Assembly (NCBI RefSeq): GCF_039962255.1 | Contig: NZ_JAMPKY010000001.1 | Coordinates: forward strand, 682,001-746,000 | Source of the DNA: Leptolyngbya subtilissima AS-A7 | GTDB taxonomy: Bacteria > Cyanobacteriota > Cyanobacteriia > Phormidesmidales > Phormidesmidaceae | Length of the DNA stretch: 64,000 bases | Direction of reading: 5' to 3' | Part shown: positions 26,017 through 35,800 of the stretch, in pieces | How positions within the stretch are numbered: position 1 is the stretch's first letter | Layout of the letters: every line of letters begins with the position of its first letter | The notes under the pieces: model-generated | Databases searched by the model: none | The model's input: the letters and a program-made list of their open reading frames with translations, nothing else | What the model was told of the DNA's origin: nothing | Made by a program: the position numbers and the translations under genes

Positions 26017-29000
26017 CCAACTGGGCGATCGCTGACTTTATTTCTCACCTCAACCACCTAGATATCAAGCTCTCCCTCGAACCCGACCCCGCTGTTTCTC
26101 CCCACCCATTCCGACTCCGCTGCAACGCCCCCGAAGGTACCCTCACCCCCACCCTCCGTCAAGAACTCACCGACCACAAAGCTGAACTCATCACCTACCT
26201 ACAAACGAACCCAAATATCCAAGAACCGCAGTCAAAAAATAGTCTCCCATCCACCCTCCCACCCATCCACCCTCCCACTCATCCACCCTCCCACTCATCT
26301 ACTCCCGCTCCCCTCTCCTTCGCCCAACAGCGACTCTGGTTCCTCTACCAGCTCGCCCCTCACAACCCCTTCTACAACGTACCTGCCGCCATTTGCCTAA
26401 CGGGAACGCTTGATCGCTCGGCATTAGAGCGATCGCTTCAGGAAATTGTGCGCCGCCATGGTGCCCTGCGCACCCGATTTACAACCGTGGATGGGCAACC
26501 TGTTCAAGTCGTCGAACCCAACGCCAATGTCGAACTTGCTGTGGTGAATTTACAGTCGGTTGCGCTTGGTGAACGCGATCGCATTCGGCAACAATTGGCG
26601 ACGGCTGAGGCCCAACGCCCATTTAACCTGACGACCGATTCTCTGTTGCGCGTGACATTGCTGCACTTCGATGCAGCAGAATCAGTGTTGTTGCTAACCA
26701 TGCATCACATTGTTGCCGATGGGTGGTCTTTGGGGGTATTGATTCGAGAATTGGGATATTTCTATACGGCATTTGTAGAGCAGCGATTGCCGACTCTCCC
26801 TCCCTTGCCAATTCAGTATGCTGACTTTGCGCGCTGGCAACTCAATTGGTTGCAGGGAGAGATCTTAGAGAAACAACTGAGCTATTGGCGACAACAATTA
26901 CAAGATTTACCCGTACTGGAACTGCCCAGCGATCGCCCTCGTCCTGCTGTTCAAACCTATCGAGGCGCGACCTATCCTTTACATATTTCCCCTACCCTTT
27001 CCCAAGCATTAGAGACGTTCAGCCAGCAGTCTGGAGCGTCTCTTTTCATGACCCTGCTGGCAGCGTTTCAAACCTTGCTTTACCGATACACAGGGCAAGA
27101 AGATATCGCGATCGGGTCACCCATTGCCAACCGTCATCGCAGTGAGGTAGAGGGGCTAATTGGCTTTTTTGTGAACAGTTTGGTGATGCGATCGGATTTG
27201 TCGGGTAACCCAACCTTTCGCGAATTGCTGGAGCAGGTTCGTCAGGTTGCTCTGGGAGCATATGAGCATCAAGACTTACCCTTTGAGAAACTGGTTGAAG
27301 AATTAGACCCCGATCGCGATCTGAGCCGCAATCCCTTGTTTCAGGTTGCTTTTGCTCTACAAAATGCCCCTGTGCAATCCTTAGAGTTACCAGCATTGAC
27401 GCTAGAACCTGCCCCCCTAGAGTCTGCTAGCACTCGCTTTGATCTAGAGGTTCACCTGTGGGAACCTGCCCACGGATTGAAAAGTGTGTGGCGATCGCAA
27501 GACGGTTTGAGCGGCTTCATTTCCTACAGCACTGATCTATTCGATCGCAACAGAATCGCTCGTCTGGTGGGTCATTTTCAAACGCTGCTAGAAGGAATTG
27601 TCGCGAATCCCGATGCCCGGTTGTCAGGCCTGCCGTTGCTCACGCCCGAGGAATATCAACAGATTTTGTATGACTGGAGCTTTGGGAGATCCCCTCTAGC
27701 TCCCCTTGATAAGGGGGAGAGCAGAAGTGCAGCTGAAGTTTCTCATCAGGGAGAACTCGGCAAGGAGCCAGATCCCTACTTTCATCACATTGTTGAAGCC
27801 CACGCAGAACAAGCTCCAAACGCGATCGTTCTTGTCACCGAATCTCAAACCCTTACTTATCAGGAACTTGATTGCAAGGCCGATCAACTAGCAGAAACTT
27901 TGAGGCAAATGGGAGTGCAGCCCAATTCGCTAGTGGGGTTGTGTGTCGATCGCTCTGCCGATGTGGTAATTGGCATTCTCGGCATTCTCAAAGCGGGAGC
28001 AGCCTATGTGCCGCTTGACCCGACTTATCCGAGCGATCGCCTCCAGTTCATTCTTGATGACACGCAAGTTTCCATCCTGCTCACACAATCCTGGCTTACC
28101 GAATCCTTACCCGCAACTTCGGCAACCATTGTTTGCTTAGATCAGCCATTGTGCCCTCATCCCCCAACCCCTTCTCCTAATCAGGGAGAAGGGGAGAAAG
28201 AGGATAGCCTGAAGCTAGAAGAAACTCCTCCAGGTCGGTCCCCCCTCTCCCGCCACTGGGAGAGGGGGCCAGGGGGTGAAGGATCTTCCGATCTGGCCTA
28301 CGTTATCTATACCTCTGGTTCTACGGGCACCCCCAAAGGAGTTTTGCTCTCTCATCGGGGCTTGTGTAACGTTGTACAGGCTCAACAACAGCTCTTTCAA
28401 CCCACTCGCACTAGCCGAGTTTTGCAGTTTAGCTCTCTCAGCTTTGATGCATCTATTTTCGAGATTGCCCTTGCCCTCGGTTCTGGCGGCACGCTTTATA
28501 TTCCTCCCAAAGCTGCCCAATTGCCGGGTATAGCCCTAATACAATTTCTGCAAGAGAATGCCATCACTCACGCCCTAATCACGCCAGCCGTACTCGCCGT
28601 TTTGCCCCCTGGGGAACTGCCTGACCTTCAGGTGTTGGTCACTGGGGGAGAAGCCTGCTCTAGCCAGGTGATCGATCGCTGGGCTGTCAACCGCCGCTTC
28701 TTCAACGCCTATGGACCCACCGAAACTACGATCTGGGCAACGGTTGCCGAACTTCATCCTGGCGACAATCCTCTGACGATTGGTCGCCCTGTTCTCAATA
28801 CTCAGGTCTATGTTCTGGATGCCCACTTAAATCCCGTTCCGGCAGGCATTCCAGGGGAGTTGTACATCGGCGGGACAGGGGTGGCCCAGGGATATCTCAA
28901 TCGCCCGGAGTTGACGGCGGAAAGGTTTATCAATGTGGAGTGTTTAGGGCTGAGAGCCGAGTTAAAAAGCACCTTCTCTACAGCCAATAAACAGCACCCA

Positions 29001-31856
29001 ACCCTTTACAAAACTGGTGATCGCGTCCTTTACAACCGCGACGGCACCATCCAGTTTCTCGGTCGAGTCGATCATCAGATCAAGATCCGAGGTTTCCGGG
29101 TCGAGTTGGGTGAAATTGAAACAACGATACAGCGTCATTCTGCTATTCAAGATGCTGTTGTCATCCCCTCCGCTGCCTCGTCTCTGATTGCCTACTTCAG
29201 CCTTGATCCTCAGTATCTGCAAGAAGCGAGTGTGCGATCGCTTCAAACTCAACATCTGCAACAGTGGCAAACCCTCTACAACCAAACCTACCAATCACCA
29301 GAATCCCCTCATCCTCCAACTCCCAGCTCCCAACCCTTCGATATTACCGGCTGGAACAGCAGCTATACCGGAGAGCCCATTCCGCTGGAGCAGATGCAGG
29401 AATGGGTAGGCGATCGCGTTCAGCAAATTCTGGCACTGAAACCTAAACGCGTTTTGGAAATTGGGTGCGGTACAGGATTGCTGCTGTTTCAAATTGCGCC
29501 GCACTGTCAAAAGTATGTAGGCACAGACTTTTCGGCTGTCTCCCTGGCATCAGTTCAACATCAACTAGACTCGCTCAATCTCTCCCATGTCGAGCTGTTG
29601 CAGCGCATGGCAACCAACTTTGAAGGGATTGATCTAGGGACATTCGACGTCGTGATTCTAAATTCGGTTGTGCAGTATTTTCCCGATGAGACCTACTTGA
29701 TGCAGGTCTTGAAAAAAGCGATTGAAGCTGTTGCGGAGGGCGGTGCCTTATTTGTTGGAGATGTGCGAAACCTACCTTTGTTATCGGCATTCCACAGCTG
29801 GATGAAATTTGTTCAGGCAGAGGCCAGCATGGAGCGATCGCAGCTTCGGCATCAAGTTGAGCGATCGCAGTTTGAAGAGCCAGAACTGGCCATTGATCCG
29901 GCATTTTTTTACGCGCTGCAAGAGCAATTTGCCCAAGTTCAGCAGGTTCACATTCGCCTAACCCGAGGGCGCAGTCAAAATGAAATGACTCAGTTCCGCT
30001 ACAACGTTTTGCTGCGAATGGGGCAATTCCGAGAGGTTAGCTTGAGGCATGAGACGCAACCTGCAACCGCTATCAAAGCAAGCAAAGGGGCGCAACTCAA
30101 TTGGAAGCATCAGCCAGTGACCGTCCAAGAGATTCAGCAACAACTCCTGGCCACCGAACCAGAAATCCTCACCATTACGAATGTGGCCAACAGCCGAGTG
30201 AGTGCTGCTGTTGCAACAGCGCACTGGCTCCAGAACAAGAAAGCGCCCAAAACCGTGGGCCGCATGCGCGAGCTATTGCAAGACGCTGCCAACTCAGCGA
30301 TCGATCCGCAGGACTGGTGGAGTTTAGAAACAATATTGCCCTACACGGTGGAGATTACCTGGTCAGCATCGTCTGAGACTGGAGATTATGATGTGGCGTT
30401 AATTCGTCACGGGGTTGATGTAGCAGATATTGCACTACGGCCCAGGGAGCGATCGCCCCAGCCGTTCACCAACTATCCACTTCAGGCGAATGTCGCTCGG
30501 CACCTTGTGCCTGAGCTGCGGCAACATCTCAGCCAGACCTTACCCGACTACATGGTTCCTGCCGCCTTTGTGCCGTTAGCCACCCTGCCGTTAAATTCCA
30601 GTGGTAAGGTCGATCGGCGTGCTCTGCCCCCGCTTGACCTTACCCACAGCAGCGATTCACCTGCGGCAAGCGCCCCCCAAACCTCAACCGAGACCGCTCT
30701 CATTGAGATCTGGCAAGAACTCTTACAGCTCAAGCAGGTCAACCGTCACGACAACTTTTTTGAGTTAGGTGGGCATTCCCTACTCGCGACCCAAATGACC
30801 TCTCGCATCCGCGACACCTTTGAGTTAGAACTCCCGCTCAAGAACGTTTTTGCCGCTCCCACCATTGCCCAATTAGCGCCCATTCTAGACGCGTTGCGCA
30901 ATACTACCCCGAGCACGCCTCCCCTCGTTCGGCTCGATCGCACCGCTTACCGACGCAAATCCTCGACTTTGCTAAACCAGCCGGCTCAGGCTACTTCCGT
31001 TCCTCCCCAACCGGAAGCGCCAGCACTCAACACAGTCACCCCATCCCCTACTTCGCCGCTGGTTCCCCTGGCTTTGGGCGGCAGCAGTCCTCCCTTCTTC
31101 TGTGTGCATCCTATGTTTGGGGTCGTATTCCCCTATATGGAACTGGCTCATCACCTGAAAAGCGAGCGCAGTTTCTATGGGTTACAACCCCTCGGGTTAG
31201 ACGGCAAATCTCAGCCCCTAAACCGAATGGAGGCAATCGCGGCCTATTACATTCAAGCCATTCAAACCCTGCAACCTCATGGGCCTTATTACATAGGAGG
31301 TTGGTCTTTTGGGGGATTGGTTGCCTATGAGATGGCGCAACAACTCACTCAAGCAGGCGAAACAGTTGAACTGTTGGCAATTCTCGATACTACGGCTCCC
31401 TGCACCAAACCCTCTCTTTGTCAGAGCTTTAAGTTTCTAGTGAAAACTGCCCTCCGGTCTACCCTGCCATTTTTGCTAGACTTTAGCGCTCTAGCAACCC
31501 ACCGCCTACAAGCTAAACCGTGGTTTTCTCGCTGGCAATGGTCAGCCATCACCCGATTAATTCCTGAAGAGTCTCGATTGCGTCTATTAAATGAATCCGC
31601 CATCAACGCCATGCTGCCCATTGTCTATGCGAATAGTCAGGCGACCAACGATTATGTGCCTCAGCCTTACTCTCACGCGATCGCACTATTTAAGGCAGCA
31701 GACCAATCAGATGCTAATCAACCTGATGAAACATTGGGCTGGAGTGAATTAGTGAAGGACATTCAACTGCACGAAGTCCCCGGCAACCATTTATCGTTGC
31801 TAAAACAACCTCATGTGCAAGTTCTGGCGCAACAACTCAGACGTTATCTAACCTAG
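26013..31856 (+). CDS. Nonribosomal peptide synthetase, TubC_N-C-A(N-MT)-PCP-TE
   Basis: The terminal module. Residues 1-65 fit the TubC_N docking fold (ISHLNHLDIKLSLE, then LRQELTDHKAELI), so it should pair with the upstream protein. The C domain (about 100-540) has HHIVADG at 231-237. The A domain has A3 YVIYTSGSTGTPKG from 763. A methyltransferase (SAM motif VLEIGCGTG from 1147) is inserted between A8 and A10, the position of N-methyltransferases. The carrier serine is 1589 in GGHS. The thioesterase has GWSFGG (Ser1765), a likely Asp in LAILDT and His in PGNHLSLL. The A-pocket reads about D-A-F-L-V-G-A-I-W-K, which I cannot assign. The product should be an N-methylated peptide released by TE. 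Four linkers are encoded by DNA repeats. Confidence 0.93.
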   Translation: MTNWAIADFISHLNHLDIKLSLEPDPAVSPHPFRLRCNAPEGTLTPTLRQELTDHKAELITYLQTNPNIQEPQSKNSLPSTLPPIHPPTHPPSHSSTPAPLSFAQQRLWFLYQLAPHNPFYNVPAAICLTGTLDRSALERSLQEIVRRHGALRTRFTTVDGQPVQVVEPNANVELAVVNLQSVALGERDRIRQQLATAEAQRPFNLTTDSLLRVTLLHFDAAESVLLLTMHHIVADGWSLGVLIRELGYFYTAFVEQRLPTLPPLPIQYADFARWQLNWLQGEILEKQLSYWRQQLQDLPVLELPSDRPRPAVQTYRGATYPLHISPTLSQALETFSQQSGASLFMTLLAAFQTLLYRYTGQEDIAIGSPIANRHRSEVEGLIGFFVNSLVMRSDLSGNPTFRELLEQVRQVALGAYEHQDLPFEKLVEELDPDRDLSRNPLFQVAFALQNAPVQSLELPALTLEPAPLESASTRFDLEVHLWEPAHGLKSVWRSQDGLSGFISYSTDLFDRNRIARLVGHFQTLLEGIVANPDARLSGLPLLTPEEYQQILYDWSFGRSPLAPLDKGESRSAAEVSHQGELGKEPDPYFHHIVEAHAEQAPNAIVLVTESQTLTYQELDCKADQLAETLRQMGVQPNSLVGLCVDRSADVVIGILGILKAGAAYVPLDPTYPSDRLQFILDDTQVSILLTQSWLTESLPATSATIVCLDQPLCPHPPTPSPNQGEGEKEDSLKLEETPPGRSPLSRHWERGPGGEGSSDLAYVIYTSGSTGTPKGVLLSHRGLCNVVQAQQQLFQPTRTSRVLQFSSLSFDASIFEIALALGSGGTLYIPPKAAQLPGIALIQFLQENAITHALITPAVLAVLPPGELPDLQVLVTGGEACSSQVIDRWAVNRRFFNAYGPTETTIWATVAELHPGDNPLTIGRPVLNTQVYVLDAHLNPVPAGIPGELYIGGTGVAQGYLNRPELTAERFINVECLGLRAELKSTFSTANKQHPTLYKTGDRVLYNRDGTIQFLGRVDHQIKIRGFRVELGEIETTIQRHSAIQDAVVIPSAASSLIAYFSLDPQYLQEASVRSLQTQHLQQWQTLYNQTYQSPESPHPPTPSSQPFDITGWNSSYTGEPIPLEQMQEWVGDRVQQILALKPKRVLEIGCGTGLLLFQIAPHCQKYVGTDFSAVSLASVQHQLDSLNLSHVELLQRMATNFEGIDLGTFDVVILNSVVQYFPDETYLMQVLKKAIEAVAEGGALFVGDVRNLPLLSAFHSWMKFVQAEASMERSQLRHQVERSQFEEPELAIDPAFFYALQEQFAQVQQVHIRLTRGRSQNEMTQFRYNVLLRMGQFREVSLRHETQPATAIKASKGAQLNWKHQPVTVQEIQQQLLATEPEILTITNVANSRVSAAVATAHWLQNKKAPKTVGRMRELLQDAANSAIDPQDWWSLETILPYTVEITWSASSETGDYDVALIRHGVDVADIALRPRERSPQPFTNYPLQANVARHLVPELRQHLSQTLPDYMVPAAFVPLATLPLNSSGKVDRRALPPLDLTHSSDSPAASAPQTSTETALIEIWQELLQLKQVNRHDNFFELGGHSLLATQMTSRIRDTFELELPLKNVFAAPTIAQLAPILDALRNTTPSTPPLVRLDRTAYRRKSSTLLNQPAQATSVPPQPEAPALNTVTPSPTSPLVPLALGGSSPPFFCVHPMFGVVFPYMELAHHLKSERSFYGLQPLGLDGKSQPLNRMEAIAAYYIQAIQTLQPHGPYYIGGWSFGGLVAYEMAQQLTQAGETVELLAILDTTAPCTKPSLCQSFKFLVKTALRSTLPFLLDFSALATHRLQAKPWFSRWQWSAITRLIPEESRLRLLNESAINAMLPIVYANSQATNDYVPQPYSHAIALFKAADQSDANQPDETLGWSELVKDIQLHEVPGNHLSLLKQPHVQVLAQQLRRYLT
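26248..26295 (+). repeat. Three tandem 16-bp units in the NRPS docking-to-C linker
   Basis: CATCCACCCTCCCACC/T occurs at 26248-26263, 26264-26279 and 26280-26295. The unit is not a multiple of three, so each copy is read in a different frame, giving a Pro/His/Ser/Thr-rich linker. The same unit recurs in the other orientation at 44944-44975. Confidence 0.9.
27691..27720. repeat. Palindromic repeat in the NRPS C-A linker
   Basis: CCCCTCTAGCTCCCCTTGAT is followed by AAGGGGGAG; CTCCCCTT and AAGGGGGAG form the stem. It is translated as RSPLAPLDKGE between the C and A domains and resembles dispersed cyanobacterial intergenic repeats. Confidence 0.7.
28153..28281. repeat. Double-hairpin repeat inside the NRPS adenylation domain
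   Basis: Two palindromes: CCCCTTCTCC (28168-28177) with GGGAGAAGGGG (28184-28194), and a perfect 11-bp stem CCCCCTCTCCC (28241-28251) with GGGAGAGGGGG (28258-28268). The element is read as about 43 Pro/Gly/charged residues between adenylation motifs A2 and A3, where other A domains have a short loop. Confidence 0.85.
29306..29335 (+). repeat. C-rich repeat in the linker before the NRPS methyltransferase
   Basis: CCCCTCATCCTCCAACTCCC is of the same style as the other C-rich linkers and is read as SPHPPTPSSQP. It is short and imperfect, so its link to the repeat family is tentative. Confidence 0.45.
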
Positions 31857-32103
31857 ATGCAGCGTTTCTCTAACTTCAAGAGGTTACGATGTTGAGTTTT
31901 CTCCATTACTTTCAATTAGTTTAACGATTGCAATCACCGGGCGCAGATGTTTGAATAACTAACCTGATACCAGCAAAATATCTAATTTTCCGCTGTCTTC
32001 TGGAGTAGGCCTGCCCCTATAGGCTGGGCGGCCAGCCATACCCAATCCACTGCCAAAAAGCACACCCGGTAAAATAGTGGCATCGAGCAGCAGGTGATCG
32101 CCC

Positions 32104-32679
32104 GTGGTACAAGCCCAATCCCAGCTCAAAACCTTTAGCGACTTTCTCGCCTACGCCCAAGAGGTCGAAGGCTACTACGAACTCACTAACGGAGAACTGG
32201 TTGAAATGCCGCCAGAGTCTTACGACAACTTGCGTCGTGCCCTAAAGCTTTACGACGTATTGAAAGCGCTGGTAAATGCTGCTCAAGTTTGTCCTCAAGG
32301 TTTGGCTATAGCTGTGCCGGGGCAGCCCAAAAATCGGTATCCTGATCTAACAGTGTTACGCCCTGAGCATCCTGAGCAGATGCACGAACTGGGGCAGGCC
32401 GCCATTACGTTAGAAATGGCTCCTCCTTTGATGGTTGTAGAGGTGGTCAGCCCAGGGGCGGAAAATCATCGCCGCGACTATTTAGAGAAGCGCAACCAGT
32501 ACGAGTGGCGCGGCATTGGTGAATATTGGATTCTCGACCCTGTGGTGGGCCGGGTGACCGTTCTGAGTTTGACTCCACAGGGCTATAGCGAGGCCACATT
32601 TGAGGGAGAAGCTGTGGTTGAATCACCTACATTTCCCGACTGGGCAATGACCGCTGAGTCTATGCTGACGGTGGGTTAG
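32104..32679 (+). CDS. Uma2-family (DUF820) putative PD-(D/E)XK endonuclease
   Basis: A 191-residue protein typical of a family that is greatly expanded in cyanobacteria. It starts with the usual TFSDFLAYAQEVEGYYELTN, followed by YPDLTVLRPE (catalytic Asp) and PPLMVVEVVSPG (the ExV strand), then YLEKRNQYEWRGIGEYWILD. These match the PD-(D/E)XK nuclease fold proposed for the family. The biological role is not established; many copies lie near repeats or mobile DNA. The start is GTG at 32104, preceded by AGCAGG. It has its own promoter region after the NRPS genes and is probably unrelated to them. Confidence 0.88.
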   Translation: MVQAQSQLKTFSDFLAYAQEVEGYYELTNGELVEMPPESYDNLRRALKLYDVLKALVNAAQVCPQGLAIAVPGQPKNRYPDLTVLRPEHPEQMHELGQAAITLEMAPPLMVVEVVSPGAENHRRDYLEKRNQYEWRGIGEYWILDPVVGRVTVLSLTPQGYSEATFEGEAVVESPTFPDWAMTAESMLTVG

Positions 32680-32889
32680 CTATGAGAAAAGCTTGTGTTG
32701 GCTAAGCTGCATTCGGCAACCCGCGTCACCAACTCTCTAGCTGCAACATTCGTGCCTAGATTGAGCTAACGTTGCGATTCGCGAAGCGTCCGTTCCGAAA
32801 TCGCTCTAAAACCCTTCATTTAACCTAACAGTGGCAGTTTTACCTTTAACCTTGGAGTAAAATCTCGGCACAAGGTTGAGGCTGAGCCA

Positions 32890-35800
32890 ATGCTAAATCG
32901 CTTCTGGGAAGTGCTGGGCTACGTGTTTGCTCTCAACGATGAAGCTTTTCGCATTGCTACTACCGTACCAGCCGGCAGAAGCCTGGCGCTGTTAGTGGTT
33001 CTGCTGGCGGGGCTATCCCTGGGCATTGGGCAGAGCATTATTCTCTTTGTCAACCAAGTGCGGCCCGCCCGGTTTGTGCTCAGCCTAGGCATCAATGCAG
33101 TGCTATTTGTCTTAGGCTTCTTGGCCCTGGTGTTAAGCACCTGGTTGGTGACCCTGATGCCGTGGGCGCAGAATATGTCCTTTGGGCAGCTAGTGACGGT
33201 GCTGGGGTTGGCCTACGCCCCGCTGCTGTTCAGCTTTTTGGGAGCGCTGCCCTACCTGGGGATGCCCATTCTCAACCTGCTGTCGGTGTGGCATTTGCTG
33301 GCCATGGTGGTGGGTTTTGGGGCGATCGCAAACCTGGGCCTCAGCCACGCCTTTAGCTACGTCGCCCTGGGCTGGATTTTGCTGCAAGTCTTGCAAAACA
33401 CTGTGGGTCAGCCCATAGCCAATTTGGGCAAGCGCCTTGCTAACAGGGCGGCGGGGGTCAATCTCGTCACCAATCGCCGAGATTTGACCGAGTCGTTTCA
33501 ATCGGGGCTGGCTGAAACCTCTACCCGCTGGCACGAAGAGTTTACCCAGCGATTTAGCGCCTTCAACCAGGGCGATGCGTTCGCCCCCGTTACTGGGGAA
33601 CCCCCAGCCCTGGCTATGGCCGGAGCTGGGGGCTCGACCGTTTCTATTGATGCTGGCCCAAACGGCGATCGCCTTGACAGTTTTAAGACCCTGCTCGGTC
33701 TGGCTGCTATGGCGGTGCTGACGGTGGTGGTGCTGGCGCTGCTGCGGCCCATTCGCGTCTGGTGGTTCGGCTGGTTGAGTGACCTGCCCAGCCTAGTGCT
33801 GCTGGTGCTGAACTTTGTCTGGATTGGCATTGTCGCCCTGGTGGTGGCTGGGCTGCTGGCCCCACTCGAAACCCTGGGCTGGTGGGCCGGCTGGTATGAC
33901 GACGAGGTCAACACCACCGTCAACGCGGGAGAGCTGGCCGAGCCCGTGGGCGATCGCGGCAAAATCAGCCGCTATATGGTTTACCTTGACGGCATTGGCA
34001 TTTCTAGCTTTGAGTACCTGCCCGACATCAAAGAATTTCTCGATACCCTGGCTCCCACTCTGCCCCAAGGCGTGGCGCTGATTCGCGGCATCATGCCCTA
34101 CTCAGTGATGAATGCGCCCCTGGATGAAGATCGGCCCCTGTCGTTCCTATGGCGCTACGCCGACAAGCTGCGATTTGCCAATCCCATGAGCGTGCTGGGC
34201 CTGCTGGTTAACATTCGCAACGTGTTGATTGTGGGCGTGTCAGCCGACAAGCGCTACGGTCCGCTCTACAACCAGGGCATTGCCCAAGTGGTGTTTAACG
34301 GCCTAGTCAAAAATGGCTACCGGGTGGGCAGCGGCACCCCCATCACGCTGATGGGGTATAGCGGCGGCGGGCAGATGTGCTGCGCCAGTGCCCCCTACCT
34401 CAAGCGGGCCCTAGGTGCGCCCATCGACGTGATTTCCCTGGGCGGGGTGATCAGCGCCAATATCAACCTGCTTCAACTAGAGCATCTTTATCACCTGTCG
34501 GGAGAAAAAGATGTGGTGGAAAAGCTGGGGCCAAAGATTTTTCCGGGGCGCTGGCGGCTGTATCCTCTGTCGTTCTGGAATCGGGCTAAGCGGCGGGGCA
34601 AAATCTCGTTCATTTCCCTAGGGCCGGTGGGCCATCAGGTGCCGGGGGGCATTCTCGACCCCAAGCTGGTGCTGCCCGATGGCCGCAGTTCCCTCGGGCA
34701 GACTATCGATACTATCAACGCTATTCTGCAGGGCGAAATGTTGGAGGTCGGGCTAGAGCGGGGCGGCAAAGCAAACAACTACGATATCTTTCGCGCCAAC
34801 CCCCTGGTGCAGTACCAGAGCTATCCGCTCGATCAGCGCCTAAACCCAGCGCTCTACGTGCCTATTGCCGACTGGATTGGCCGGCTGATTTTGCCCGCCA
34901 AGGCTGAGCGCTTTGGTGGCGTCTTCTACGAAATTCACCACGCGCCCGACGACCACCGCAAGCTGTTGGGCCAGGTGGTGAAGCTGCGCTGGTCTGACAA
35001 CCCCCTCACCCAACAGATGGTGCAGGCCGTCACCCACGATGTGCACTTTAGCGCCGATGCCGAGTACGCTAGTCGCTTTGGTGGGGTGATTAACCCGGTG
35101 CGGCTCAACCATTGGCTACGGGTCGACCCGTTAGAATCTCTGGCCGGATCGCTGCCGGAGGATGACCTAGTCGTGGTGGTAGAAAATCCTCAGGTGGTGC
35201 TGGATCGGGATGGGGTAACGCTCTTGATCGCGGCTCAACCGATGGAGGTGACAGGGCGCTATTTCGGCCTGGTGCAGTTTGTGGGGCCAACGGCAGGCGA
35301 CCAGTGGCGAGTACGGCACTTTAACAAAGTCAGCCGCGCTTTTGACGGCCCTGAGGAGGTGGTGAGCCTGCCCCCGGTTGCCCCGATGGCGGTCTACGGC
35401 AGCAGTCCCTCTACTACAAAGGCTCTGGAGCGATCGCCCTACAACGAGACCGGTTGGTACATCTACGGTGCGCCCAATGCCAACGGCACCTTTGTGGTGC
35501 AATCCCTCGGTCCCAGAGCACTGTTTCGGCTCCAGCCCGATCGCGTCGTATTTGGCGGAGCAAAATCAGCCTACCGCTACGTTCGCAACGAGGCATGGGC
35601 CGATGTGGTGGTCCAAAAGGGCAAGGTCAGCTCGGTGCTGTGCACAGTGCAGGACAACGGTCGGCCCGAGGCGATCGCAGCGGCAATCGATGAGTGGCAG
35701 GTGGGCGATCGCGCCCTCATCCTCCACACCTACGGCGGCATCGGCGGCAACCACAAAGAACCCGCCGCCGCCACCCCCATTTTCTTTGGCCACTTTGCCT

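Noticed and set aside
26248-26295. Possible CRISPR-like array in the NRPS linker
   Set aside because: The 16-bp units are directly adjacent without unique spacers and lie inside a translated linker; no cas genes are present.
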